Source: JBBROS01 sp965199595
GTDB lineage: Bacteria > Pseudomonadota > Alphaproteobacteria > Acetobacterales > Acetobacteraceae
NCBI GenBank assembly: GCA_965199595.1
Contig: OZ241182.1
Span: 372,001-436,000 of the forward strand
Length of the DNA stretch: 64,000 nucleotides
Direction: 5' to 3'
Below, in pieces: positions 44,280 through 53,379 of this stretch; positions within the stretch are counted from its first letter, which is position 1, and each line of letters begins with the position of its first letter. The notes under the pieces are model-generated. The model worked only from the letters and a program-made list of their open reading frames with translations, searched no databases and was not told where the DNA came from. A program made the translations under genes and the position numbers.

Positions 44280-45467
44280 TCAGACACCACTTGCTCCGAA
44301 CCAATCCTCCCTGAACGATAGGCTCTCCCCCGCAAATGCCGTGAGACAGGCGCGGCGTAGGGTCAGGCTTCGAGAACAGGCGGATCGCAGGGCAAGACGG
44401 AGCGCCAGGCTGCGCTCATAGCCAATGGCGCTGCCCTCCGGTTCGCTTTCCGGATCCTCGCAATCCCGGCTGCACCAGCCGCGCAGGACGGATAACACCA
44501 TACGCGCGCCGGTTCCCGGCCCATGCAGCACGATGGCAGATACCTCGTCGGCACCAATCTTGACGTCCGTTCCCAAGGCGATGGCAGTCAGCACTCCGGC
44601 GCCGAACTCGAACCGCCAGGTCCCGCCGGCCAGGCGGGAACGAAAGCGTCGAAGCGTTCCTATCCGGGCCGCCTCGATCAGCACCGGGCTGATCGCATGC
44701 GTTGCCAGGTTCGCAGCGTGAGCGCGGCCGGTGCTGCGGCGCTCACGGCTGGCGAGGAACTCGAGCAGCACGTCACGGTCGGTTGGCAATACGACGGTGT
44801 TGCCCGCCTGCTGCACCTCCTCGACCGAGCCGGTGCGGGTCGAGAGCGCCACCACCCAAATTGGGTGGTATTCACCCATCCACGGGGCGTCGATGGGATC
44901 GATGCGCCAGTACTCCGTGACCTTGCGCCGAAGCCGGTCCGCGTAGAAACGGCGGTAGTAGGGCGACGCCAGGCAGTTGCCGGCTTCTTGCCCCAGCTGG
45001 TTCATCGCTCGCTCGCTCGTCACCCGCGTCGCACGATAGGCCCCGTCGAGGAGCGAGATTGCCTCGGCCGGTGCGTGCACCTTGTCGCGCACGTTGCGAC
45101 GGATATGGCTCCGGCGCAGGACGCGGAACCGCGACGCGTGTTCCAGCAACATCTCTATGTCCAACCGTCCCGAGCGTAGACCACGCAGTGTCTTCTTGGC
45201 TTCCTCTCCCGCCTGCTGCCCGTGATGGTGGCGCTGATCGACCATCCATCCCACGCTACGGGCGAGGCGCGTCAGTGTGGCAGAGGCACTCCGCTCCAGC
45301 CGGAGACGACCTGCGGCGTCCGGCTTCAGCCGGGTGGGATCCGCCAGCAACCAGGATGCACCCATGGTGCGAAGCCGGGCGACCAGGTCGACGTCGTCCA
45401 GGGTGGCTGGGATACGCGCCGCCACGGTGCGGGACAGGCGCGCCAGCGCCTTGCTGTCGCCACCCAT
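44280..45467 (-). CDS. Hypothetical protein with PcfJ-like core (395 aa)
   Basis: Unassigned protein starting MGGDSKALARLSRTVAARIP with GGAG about 8 nt upstream. A central block, MNQLGQEAGNCLAS...YADRL followed by VTEYWRI and WVVALSTRTGSVEEVQQAGN, resembles the PcfJ-like core seen in mobile elements (pattern recognition, not certain). The C-terminus is rich in Arg and Ser. It is coupled to the small DUF4258-like gene (TGATG) and converges with the resolvase-like gene. Confidence 0.5.
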   Translation of the reverse strand: MGGDSKALARLSRTVAARIPATLDDVDLVARLRTMGASWLLADPTRLKPDAAGRLRLERSASATLTRLARSVGWMVDQRHHHGQQAGEEAKKTLRGLRSGRLDIEMLLEHASRFRVLRRSHIRRNVRDKVHAPAEAISLLDGAYRATRVTSERAMNQLGQEAGNCLASPYYRRFYADRLRRKVTEYWRIDPIDAPWMGEYHPIWVVALSTRTGSVEEVQQAGNTVVLPTDRDVLLEFLASRERRSTGRAHAANLATHAISPVLIEAARIGTLRRFRSRLAGGTWRFEFGAGVLTAIALGTDVKIGADEVSAIVLHGPGTGARMVLSVLRGWCSRDCEDPESEPEGSAIGYERSLALRLALRSACSRSLTLRRACLTAFAGESLSFREDWFGASGV

Positions 45468-45773
45468 CAGTGGCGCTCCATCCGACGGAAGCGATGGCCG
45501 ACCGTGACCACCGCACCGTCGGCTGCCACCACGGCATAGGCTGTCTGCAGCTTGCAGCCGTGCTCGCCAGGTGGATGGCGACAACTCCCGGGCCAATTCG
45601 TCGCGGCCATGCTGGCCGATGCGGACGATCTCGGCGCCGCCACCAGCGACGAAACGGTCGCCGTAATCCAGCAGCAGATCCAGCACAGTAGCGGAAATGG
45701 CGCGTTGCTGCGCCCTCCGGGCGGCGTGGTGCGTCAGGGGGCAGGCTCGTGTGGCGGTTGCGATGGGCATCAT
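45467..45773 (-). pseudogene. Small DUF4258-like protein, frameshifted
   Basis: The frame from ATG 45773 reads MMPIATATRACPLTHHAARR, AQQRAISATVLDLLLDYGDR and EIVRIGQHGRDELAREL. The expected end, LQTAYAVVAADGAVVTVGHR then FRRMERH, lies in another frame. The two join near 45540-45580 with a small indel. The pattern is that of a DUF4258-type protein of about 95 aa, often near mobile elements. The stop of the second frame overlaps the start of the 395-aa gene. Confidence 0.6.
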
Positions 45774-45809
45774 TCCACTCCTCGTTGCGCCAGGGAACAA
45801 TGCTCGGTC

Positions 45810-45832
45810 GCTACGTCAGGAATGGACGTAGC
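45810..45832. promoter_or_regulatory. Inverted repeat, candidate WYL-regulator operator 1
   Basis: GCTACGTC and GACGTAGC are perfect 8-bp arms with a 7-nt spacer, 122 bp upstream of the WYL regulator start. A second, similar site lies 53 bp downstream. Confidence 0.6.
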
Positions 45833-45862
45833 CAGGAATGCACGGGTTCAGACCGCTGCTGC

Positions 45863-45885
45863 GCTACGACCGGATCTGACGTAGC
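45863..45885. promoter_or_regulatory. Inverted repeat, candidate WYL-regulator operator 2
   Basis: GCTACGAC and GACGTAGC, one mismatch from the first site, with the same 7-nt spacer. Centre-to-centre spacing to site 1 is 53 bp, about five helical turns, suiting cooperative binding. Confidence 0.55.
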
Positions 45886-45954
45886 ACGCCAGCATCCCTG
45901 GTTCACAGCCGAGGTGGAACGATCCATGCTCGGTACTAGGGAACGGAGACCGCG

Positions 45955-46965
45955 ATGCGCTTCAAGGGCAAGGCCGATCTGCTGCAGTTGGCTGTGCTGC
46001 TGTCCGGCACGCAGGACGGCATTGCCGTCCTCGATGTCGAGCGCGAGTTCGACACCTCCAACCGCACCGCCCAACGCATGATGGCGGCGATCAAGGATCG
46101 CTTCCCCTACATGATCGAGGAAGTGGAGGGCGATGGTCCAGCCAAGCGTTGGCGCATGCGCCAAGGCACCCTCCGCGGCTTGATGGAGACGGAAACGTCC
46201 GAGCTGGTGGAGGTTGAGATGGCCGCCGGGCGACTGCGGGCCGAGGGAGCGGCGCCGGGTCGTGCGGAGGCGCTGACACGATTGCTGGCCAAGCTCCGCG
46301 CCAAGATGAAGCCCATGGACCTGCGCCGCACCGGGACGGACCTGGAAGCGATGATGCAGGCGGAGGGCACATCCATTCGACCTGGTCCCCGCCCCGTAAT
46401 GCCGCTCACGCTGCTGACTGGCATCCGCTATGCCATTCTGGCCTCGACCAGGATACGCCTGCTGTATGGCGCTAGCCGGGCGGAGGCGAAGGAGCGGGTA
46501 GTCGAGCCCCTCGGCATCCTGCACGGGCAGCGCGCCTACCTGGTCGCGCAGATCAAGGGCACGGAGTACGAGCCGAGCATCTTTCGGCTCGATCGAGTGA
46601 TCGAGCACGACGTGCTGAAGGAGAGTTTTACACGGACCATCCCCTTCGACCTGGATGCCTATGCCGCCGCCTCCTTCGGTATGTGGCGAGAGGAGCCGGT
46701 CAATGTGTGCCTGCGCTTCTCGGGCGGGGCAGCGCGGGATGCAGCAGTGTTCCACTTCCATCCCAGCCAGACCATTGAGCCCGATGCAGACGGCACGCTG
46801 CTGGTGCGCTTCAAGGCCGGCGGCAAGCTGGAGATGTGCCACCACCTGCTCACCTGGGGCGACACGGTGGAGGTGCTCGACCCGCCGGAACTGCGGACCA
46901 TGCTAGCTGAGATGGCACGCACGGCGGCGGACCACCATGAGCGACCTCCGGTGGTCGCCGCATGA
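45955..46965 (+). CDS. WYL-domain transcriptional regulator (first gene of nuclease-helicase operon)
   Basis: 336 aa. N-terminal winged HTH (GKADLLQLAVLLSGTQDGIA, VEREFDTSNRTAQRMMAAIK), a linker, then a WYL domain around TRIRLLYGASRAEAKERVVEP and GQRAYLVAQIKGTEYEPS and a WCX C-terminus. This is the architecture of BrxR/CapW-like regulators that keep defence operons silent. GGAG lies 6 nt before the ATG. Its stop overlaps the next start (ATGA). It probably binds the two inverted repeats upstream; a ligand for WYL is not known. Confidence 0.9.
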   Translation: MRFKGKADLLQLAVLLSGTQDGIAVLDVEREFDTSNRTAQRMMAAIKDRFPYMIEEVEGDGPAKRWRMRQGTLRGLMETETSELVEVEMAAGRLRAEGAAPGRAEALTRLLAKLRAKMKPMDLRRTGTDLEAMMQAEGTSIRPGPRPVMPLTLLTGIRYAILASTRIRLLYGASRAEAKERVVEPLGILHGQRAYLVAQIKGTEYEPSIFRLDRVIEHDVLKESFTRTIPFDLDAYAAASFGMWREEPVNVCLRFSGGAARDAAVFHFHPSQTIEPDADGTLLVRFKAGGKLEMCHHLLTWGDTVEVLDPPELRTMLAEMARTAADHHERPPVVAA

Positions 46966-47375
46966 GCAGGACGGAAGGCAGAGTAGGGATCTTCTGGCTT
47001 GTGCCTGATGCCGGGGTCCGTCACCTCGTCACTCGTGCGACGACCCTGGATGCAGCGGAGACCTACGGCGAATTCCTGACCCACCCGGAAGGGCATTCCG
47101 AAGTCTGGGAGGCGTGGCAGGCGCTCGGGGCTGCCGGGTTGGCCCGGCACGGCCTACCCGCCGCGATCGCCACCTACGAATACGAGGACTTCCCGCGCGG
47201 GCGGGTCGTGCTGCATCGTCCTGAGCGCCATTTCATCGCCTATGCTGATCGCAGGCTGCATGGCCCGGCGATGACGGCCCGCATCCTGGCTGCCTTTGAC
47301 TTGCCCGAAGGTACGCGCCTGAAGGCTGACGCGCATTACCGCACCAACCGAACCCTGTCCGGAGATGCCGCATGA
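46962..47375 (+). CDS. Hypothetical protein (137 aa) in nuclease-helicase operon
   Basis: Not recognised. Small soluble protein with VGIFWLVPDAGVRHLVTRAT, YEYEDFPRGRVVLHRPERHF and IAYADRRLHGPAMTARILAA. The pattern is one mixed alpha/beta domain with no visible catalytic residues. It overlaps both neighbours by 4 nt (ATGA), so it is made with them and is likely a partner or sensor of the complex. Confidence 0.7.
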   Translation: MSRTEGRVGIFWLVPDAGVRHLVTRATTLDAAETYGEFLTHPEGHSEVWEAWQALGAAGLARHGLPAAIATYEYEDFPRGRVVLHRPERHFIAYADRRLHGPAMTARILAAFDLPEGTRLKADAHYRTNRTLSGDAA

Positions 47376-50023
47376 GGCGCACCGTTATCGTGTCCGGCGG
47401 CCATGCCGCTGCCGCTCGCCGCCTTCGTGCCGCACGGCACAGGGAGCATGGGCTGCAAGTGCTCACGGTCGAGCAGGTGGCGCAGCGTCTGGCGGGCGGA
47501 TTCCTGCGCCCTGTGGATGGAGACACCCTCGCCCGTCTGGCCGCGGAGGCCGTGGCTGCCGCATCGGCTGCGGACCTAGGTGACTTGGCTAGGATCGCCG
47601 AACTGCCGGGCCTACCCTCAGCCCTGGCGGGCACATTGGCCAAGGCCTGGCGCGCGAATATCGACCTTGCGGCGGAAGCCGCGAAGCAACCCGGTATGCA
47701 GCGCCTCGCCACTCTGGCGGCACTGGAGCACGCCGTCGTCAAGCGTCTAGCGCCAGGCATGCTGCGGCCCGGCGACCTGGCCCGGCAGGCGGGTCGGAAC
47801 ATCCGGAACGCCCCCGCTGTGCTGGGGCCGGTCGAACTGGACCGTCTCATCGACGTGGACCCGGTATGGCAAACGTTGATCCTGGTCCTGCACACGCCGG
47901 GCAACCTGCACTGGCGCAGCAACGAGCAGCTGGGCGCCAGGAAGGGGCACGTTGCGCCGGATTGGTGGGAGTGCAAGTGCAAGGACCAGACCTACGACGC
48001 CCTGACGAACCCCACAGTCCGCGCCGTTACCGGTGCCACGGCTCGGCACGAGGTGATCGAGGCCATGCGCTGGGCACGATCCCTGCTCGCGCAAGGCGTG
48101 GATGCCGCGGACATCGCCTTTGCCGCCGCGTCGCCGGGTGAGTACGACGATCTGGTGCTCGCCATGAGCTTCGAGGCCAGCTTGCCCATTCACTTCGCCC
48201 ATGGCCGGCGGGCGCTGTCCACGCGCAACGGACAAGCTGCGGCCGCGCTGGCCGACATTGTGCTGCACGGATTGTCGCAGGACCGGGTGCGCCGCTTAGT
48301 GGCGCTCGTCCACGAGGCAGGCACACCATTCGAACAGCTTCCGGATGGGTGGCTGAGCGACCTACCCAGTGCCGCACCACTCGGCTCGCTAGAGCGGTGG
48401 CGCCAAGCGGTCTCCGGATGGCCAGTGGAGACCACCGCCATCCTGCTACCGGCCATCGACCTGCTCGCGCAGGGCACCGAAGCCGCGGCTGCAGCGGGCG
48501 AGATGTTCCTGCGCGGCGCCGCCCGCCTGCTGTGGCGCCGAGCCCTGCTGCGTGCGCCGGCGACGGCGCTCGAGGGTAGCTTGGGTGCACTGCGTCTGAC
48601 GGAAACCGTGGAGGCCGCAACCTCGATCGGCTGGATGCATGCCGCGACCCTGGCCTGCTGCCCCCGTCCGCACGTCTGGCTGTTCGGCCTAAATGCGCGC
48701 TCCTGGCCGCGTGGTACAAATGAGGATCCGCTGCTACCCGATCACGTCATCCCGTCGGCGAAGCTGGAGCCGCTTTCCATCACCCAGGCTGACCGACAGG
48801 CGTTCCACGCCATACGAGGCAACACATCGGGCACGCTAATCTGCTCGGCCAGCCGGCGCGATGCAACCGGTCGCCTGCTTGGCCTCTCGCCGCTGATGCC
48901 TGCCGTGCCGGAGCGGCTGCGCCGGGCCCGCATCCCGGAGCACGCGATGAGCGAGCAGGACCGCCTCATGGCCCGGCCTGCTGAATTCGCGACCACCGCC
49001 CGCGCCATTTCCGCCGCATCCTGTTGGGACGATTGGAACGACACGGGGGTTACCGCGCATGATGGCTTGGTGCGTCCCAACCATCCGGCATTGTTGCGCG
49101 CGCTGGACCGGCTGCACTCCGCGACCTCCCTGCGCATGCTGCTTCGCAACCCGCTTGGCTTCACCTGGCGCTACGCCCTGAACTGGCGCGAGCCGGATGC
49201 TGGGGTGGAATCCATGGAGCTGGACGCCCTGCAGTTCGGCAATCTGGTGCATCAACTGCTGGATTCGGCGCTGCCGGCGATCAACGAGGCGGGCGGGGTG
49301 GGGCGGGCCGCGGAGGGCGCCGTTCGCGCCGCAGTGGAGGCCGCCCGCATCGATGTTGCGGCGCAATGGGAAGCGGTGGCCGCTGTCCCGCCTGCACTGC
49401 TATGGAGCACCACGCTGCAACGCGCCGCGGCCATGGCGATCACTGCGCTATGCTGGCAAATGCCAGCCCTGCCGGGCAATCGGTCCTACGCCGAGATCAG
49501 TTTCGGTAACCCTGGTGCCGACCCGGGCAATGAGCCCTGGGATCCCACGACGATCGTCACGATCCCTGGCACCGATATTCGCATTCAAGGGCGCATCGAT
49601 CGCATGGATCTGTCCCATGGCAACAAGACGGCGCGACTTGTGGACTACAAGACCGGCAAGCTCCGCGACCCTGGAGCCTTGAATGGTGGCCAGGAGCTGC
49701 AACGCTGCCTCTATGGCTTCGCCGCCCAAGCTCTGCTCGGCAGATCGGTCGAGGTCGAGGCCATGCTGCTGTACCCGCGCGGCGAGGGCGGCTGCTTCAC
49801 GCTTCACGACGCGAAGGCGACGCTGCTGACGCTGACGCAGGCGCTCGGGCGTGCGCAAGAAAGCGTACGGGAGGGGCGGGCGCTACCGGGCCCAGATACC
49901 GGTGGGGCGTATGACGACCTCGCCTTCGCGCTGCCCTCGGGACCAGGGTCGATGGCCGGATTCAAGATGGCTGCTGCACGTCTGGAATTAGGCGATGCGG
50001 CGTCGATTTGGGATGTTGCATGA
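47372..50023 (+). CDS. AddB-like PD-(D/E)XK nuclease subunit
   Basis: 883 aa. N-terminus VIVSGGHAAAARRLRAARHR resembles AddB/RexB but the Walker A GxxGSGKS is replaced, so it should not hydrolyse ATP. A degenerate helicase body follows (CPRPHVWLFGLNARSWPRG, TNEDPLLPDHVIPSAK). The C-terminal nuclease is intact: IRIQGRIDRMDLSHG (Asp ~743), ARLVDYKTGKL (Asp ~757, Lys ~759) and LQRCLYGFAAQALLG. The AddB iron-sulfur cysteines are not seen. Overlaps both neighbours (ATGA). It would form a two-nuclease complex with the AddA-like gene. Confidence 0.85.
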   Translation: MRRTVIVSGGHAAAARRLRAARHREHGLQVLTVEQVAQRLAGGFLRPVDGDTLARLAAEAVAAASAADLGDLARIAELPGLPSALAGTLAKAWRANIDLAAEAAKQPGMQRLATLAALEHAVVKRLAPGMLRPGDLARQAGRNIRNAPAVLGPVELDRLIDVDPVWQTLILVLHTPGNLHWRSNEQLGARKGHVAPDWWECKCKDQTYDALTNPTVRAVTGATARHEVIEAMRWARSLLAQGVDAADIAFAAASPGEYDDLVLAMSFEASLPIHFAHGRRALSTRNGQAAAALADIVLHGLSQDRVRRLVALVHEAGTPFEQLPDGWLSDLPSAAPLGSLERWRQAVSGWPVETTAILLPAIDLLAQGTEAAAAAGEMFLRGAARLLWRRALLRAPATALEGSLGALRLTETVEAATSIGWMHAATLACCPRPHVWLFGLNARSWPRGTNEDPLLPDHVIPSAKLEPLSITQADRQAFHAIRGNTSGTLICSASRRDATGRLLGLSPLMPAVPERLRRARIPEHAMSEQDRLMARPAEFATTARAISAASCWDDWNDTGVTAHDGLVRPNHPALLRALDRLHSATSLRMLLRNPLGFTWRYALNWREPDAGVESMELDALQFGNLVHQLLDSALPAINEAGGVGRAAEGAVRAAVEAARIDVAAQWEAVAAVPPALLWSTTLQRAAAMAITALCWQMPALPGNRSYAEISFGNPGADPGNEPWDPTTIVTIPGTDIRIQGRIDRMDLSHGNKTARLVDYKTGKLRDPGALNGGQELQRCLYGFAAQALLGRSVEVEAMLLYPRGEGGCFTLHDAKATLLTLTQALGRAQESVREGRALPGPDTGGAYDDLAFALPSGPGSMAGFKMAAARLELGDAASIWDVA

Positions 50024-53000
50024 TGCGGCAAACGGAACTCGCTCAAGATACCGCTGCCCGGGCGATGGCCCTGACCGCGTTGCATCGCACCCTGCTGGTT
50101 GAGGCAGGAGCCGGCTCGGGCAAGACCTCGGTGCTGGCAGGGCGCGTGGCCGCTTTGCTGGCTTCCGGCAGGAAGCCCCGAGCGATCGCCGCTATCACCT
50201 TCACCGAACTGGCCGCAGGCGAGCTGCGTGCTCGTGTGGTGGAGTTCGTGGCAGAACTGGCGGCGGGGACGGTGCGCCCGGACCTGGTGACCGGGTTCGG
50301 TCCCGCCGGTCCAACGAAGGAACAGCGTCGCAACCTGGTTGCTGCACGCGATGGGCTGGACGAGCTTACGTGCACCACCATCCACGGCTTCTGTCAGGGT
50401 CTGCTGCGCCCCTACCCCGCCGAGGCGGGCATGGACCCCGGTGCAACCGTGATGGACCGCGAGGATGCCGATGGGCTGCGCGACGAAGTGTTGGAAGAAT
50501 GGCTGCGCGAGCGCCTGGTTGGTCCGTTTCAGCCCAACGATCTACTCGCCGGGCTGTTCCTGCATGATGCGGCCGCCACGGGAAAGCTGATCCGCGACGC
50601 GCTGCGCTGGATGGCGCACCACCGCGACGCCCCGGTGCGGGAGGTGAAGCCGGCTGACCCCATGCAGGCGCTACGTCAGGCCGCGGCAAAGCTGCGCTCC
50701 TTCGTGGATACGGCGGAGTGCCGCGAGGAGGAGACGGCTGTCATTGCGGACGAGCTCGACGCGCTGATGGCAACAGCTCCTGCAGGCGGCCTGGCGGAGG
50801 TCGAGGCATTGCTGCACGCCTTCGCGCTGGAGGCCCCAGCCAGCAGCGCCACCAGCAAGGGGCTCTGGAGCGCCTACCGGAAGAAAGGCAAGTGGCAGGC
50901 GGCGCTCAAGGCCAGCGGCTCCAAGCTGAAGGCCGATGCGCTGCACGACGAGGCCATGTCCTGCTACAACGCCTGCAAGCTGGCGCACGAAGCTGCCCAA
51001 TCCTACGCTGCTGGTCGTATCCTGCATCTTGTCGCGGGCGAGCTGCGCACGGTTCTCACCCGGTTCGCAGAGCGCAAGCGCGGTGCTGCGCTGATCGACT
51101 TCGACGACCTGCTGTCCGGTGCCCGCGACCTTCTGGCCAATTGCGCCGACGTGCGGGCCGCGCTCGCCGCCCGCTACACTGCCGTGCTGGTGGACGAATT
51201 CCAGGACACCGATCCTCTGCAGTGCGAGATCCTGTGGCGCTTGTGTGCTGCGAACCCAATCGCCGCAACCCCATGGCAGGACTGGGTGCCGCGTCCCGGC
51301 GCGCTGTTCCTGGTCGGCGATCCCAAGCAGGCGATCTACCGTTTTCGTGGTGCAAACGTGTCGTCCTACCTTGCGGCGCGAGAGCGGCTCACCCGGGCCG
51401 ACCCGGCTTCCTGTCTCACCATTGGTCAGAATTTTCGATCTGTGGCCCCGATCCTCGACTGGGTGAACAAGCGGTTCGAGGACGTGCTCTCGATCGAGAA
51501 CAAACAGCCGGGCTTCTCCCACCTGTTCACCACTACCGTCGCCACCGCAGGCCACCCCGCCGTCGCCACTCTGCCGGTTGAAGTTTTGCCGGGCGGTGAC
51601 GGTTTGCGGGATGCTGAGGCCGAAGCGGTCGCCGCCTTCTGCGCGCGGGTGATCGGCGCCCTGCCAGTTCGCGGTAAAGATGGACCCCGTCCGTGCCGTC
51701 CTGACGACATCGCGCTGCTCGCCCCGTCCGGCACCGAGCTGTGGCGCTACGAGCTTGCCCTGGAGGAGGCTGGCATCGCCGTTTCCACGCAGGCCGGCAA
51801 GGGCTTCTTCCGGCGGCAGGAGGTGCAGGACCTGTTGGCGCTGACCCGCACTCTGGCTGATGGCAGCGATACACTCGCCCTGGGGGCCTTGCTGCGCGGC
51901 CCGCTGGTCGGGTTGACGGAGGAGGCGTTGCTGGATGCCACCGCCGCCCTGCCGCCACGGGAGGATGGCCGTCCGACGTTCCTGCGGCTTTGGACACCGC
52001 TGGAAGCGGTCGCCGACCCACTTCTGCGTGAGACGCTCGCCATCCTGCAGGTGCTAGCCCGGGCTGCGCGCGGCACCACGCCGTTCGTGCTGCTGAGCCA
52101 AGCGGTGGAGGAACTGCAGGTCCGCCCTCTGCTGCGTCGTCGGCACGATCGCACGGCGGAGCGGGCGCTGGCCAACTTGGACCAGTTCCTGGAAGCCGCC
52201 CGGGCCTACGACATACGCGGCCTGCTCGCGTTCGCCCGCGCCATGACGGCCCAGTGGAAGGAGGCGCAGCGCACCATGGAGGGCCGCCCGGACACGGAGC
52301 AGCAATCCGTGTCCCTGGTGACGATGCACGCTTCCAAGGGCCTGGAATGGCCTGTGGTGGTGCCGATCAATATGGGCGGACGCCCGGGCGGCTCCGTGGA
52401 CGCGGCGTTGGACGAGGAAGGCCACCTGCACTTGAAGGTGTTCGGGCATGAAGGGCCTGGTACCGCCGCGGCCCTTGAGGCCGAGAAGCTCGAGGTGGAG
52501 CGGGAACGCCACAGGCTCTGGTACGTCGCCGCCACTCGGGCGCGGGACCTGTTGCTATTACCTTCCTTTTCGACCGGGGTTCCAAAGGGCTCCTGGCAGG
52601 ATTCCGTGGGCCTGGACCACGCTGATCTCGACCACTTCACTCCGGACGCGTTGGGTGCGGGGATGCTGCACCGAACGGAGGACATGGCGAGTGGCCAAGA
52701 CCATGCCCGATTCGTAGCCGAAGCCGAGGTAATTGCATCGCGTATCCGACAGGTTCATCGGATCACGCCCCACTTGGCAGAGGCGGACGAGGCGATGGCG
52801 GTTGATGCAGGACCGGTGCCGATCGCCACAGATGATCCGGCCGAAACGCTGCTCCGTCCTCGAGGCAGTCAGGCCCGCGGCTTGATCATCCATAAGCTGC
52901 TCGAGGAGGTGCTGACAGGAGAAACAGCGGGGGAGGGAGCCGCACTCGTCGAACGCGCGGCGGTGCTGGTCGGGCAATTAGATGCGCCGGGCGTGGGTAC

Positions 53001-53379
53001 GGTGGACCCGGCTGAAACCGCTTCAACGGTGCAGCGGGCGCTGGCCTTACCAGAAATAATCGCTATGCGGCCGCGCTTGGAGGCGGAATGCCCAATGGGT
53101 AGAAGCTCTGGGGCGGAGAGCGGCGAAGAAGTCACGCAGGGCGTGGCCGATGCGGTGGCATTAAACACACGAGGGCAGCCAGAAACGGTTGTGGATTGGA
53201 AGAGCGACGTAATGCCAACAGCAACAGACGTGGCGAGATACTGTGCTCAAGTGCGGGAGTATCTGCAGGTGACGGATGCTGACGAAGGACTAGTGGTTTT
53301 CGTAACAAGTGGAAGAGTCGAGCGGGTGACCCGACTCACCACGTCTCTCAAAGGTAGATTCAATGAATCGGCTCGCTAA
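50020..53379 (+). CDS. AddA-like UvrD-family helicase-nuclease
   Basis: 1119 aa SF1A helicase with a C-terminal nuclease. Motif I VEAGAGSGKTSV (~28-38), VDEFQDTDPLQ (~390, motif II), VGDPKQAIYRFRGA (~431, motif III), IGQNFRSVAPI (IV), LVTMHASKGLEWPVVV (~765, V) and WYVAATRARDLLLL (~833, VI). The nuclease is GLIIHKLLEEVL then TQGVADAVAL and ETVVDWKSDVM (~1057). All helicase motifs are intact, so it should unwind and digest DNA with the AddB-like partner. A second ATG (50023) is possible. Base composition drops in the last 350 bp, running on into the next gene. Confidence 0.9.
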   Translation: MMRQTELAQDTAARAMALTALHRTLLVEAGAGSGKTSVLAGRVAALLASGRKPRAIAAITFTELAAGELRARVVEFVAELAAGTVRPDLVTGFGPAGPTKEQRRNLVAARDGLDELTCTTIHGFCQGLLRPYPAEAGMDPGATVMDREDADGLRDEVLEEWLRERLVGPFQPNDLLAGLFLHDAAATGKLIRDALRWMAHHRDAPVREVKPADPMQALRQAAAKLRSFVDTAECREEETAVIADELDALMATAPAGGLAEVEALLHAFALEAPASSATSKGLWSAYRKKGKWQAALKASGSKLKADALHDEAMSCYNACKLAHEAAQSYAAGRILHLVAGELRTVLTRFAERKRGAALIDFDDLLSGARDLLANCADVRAALAARYTAVLVDEFQDTDPLQCEILWRLCAANPIAATPWQDWVPRPGALFLVGDPKQAIYRFRGANVSSYLAARERLTRADPASCLTIGQNFRSVAPILDWVNKRFEDVLSIENKQPGFSHLFTTTVATAGHPAVATLPVEVLPGGDGLRDAEAEAVAAFCARVIGALPVRGKDGPRPCRPDDIALLAPSGTELWRYELALEEAGIAVSTQAGKGFFRRQEVQDLLALTRTLADGSDTLALGALLRGPLVGLTEEALLDATAALPPREDGRPTFLRLWTPLEAVADPLLRETLAILQVLARAARGTTPFVLLSQAVEELQVRPLLRRRHDRTAERALANLDQFLEAARAYDIRGLLAFARAMTAQWKEAQRTMEGRPDTEQQSVSLVTMHASKGLEWPVVVPINMGGRPGGSVDAALDEEGHLHLKVFGHEGPGTAAALEAEKLEVERERHRLWYVAATRARDLLLLPSFSTGVPKGSWQDSVGLDHADLDHFTPDALGAGMLHRTEDMASGQDHARFVAEAEVIASRIRQVHRITPHLAEADEAMAVDAGPVPIATDDPAETLLRPRGSQARGLIIHKLLEEVLTGETAGEGAALVERAAVLVGQLDAPGVGTVDPAETASTVQRALALPEIIAMRPRLEAECPMGRSSGAESGEEVTQGVADAVALNTRGQPETVVDWKSDVMPTATDVARYCAQVREYLQVTDADEGLVVFVTSGRVERVTRLTTSLKGRFNESAR

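Noticed and set aside
47372..53379. Ordinary chromosomal addAB repair genes
   Set aside because: Operon context (WYL regulator, 137-aa protein, DUF262 nuclease), missing AddB ATP site and iron-sulfur cysteines argue for a specialised system, although kinship with addAB is clear.
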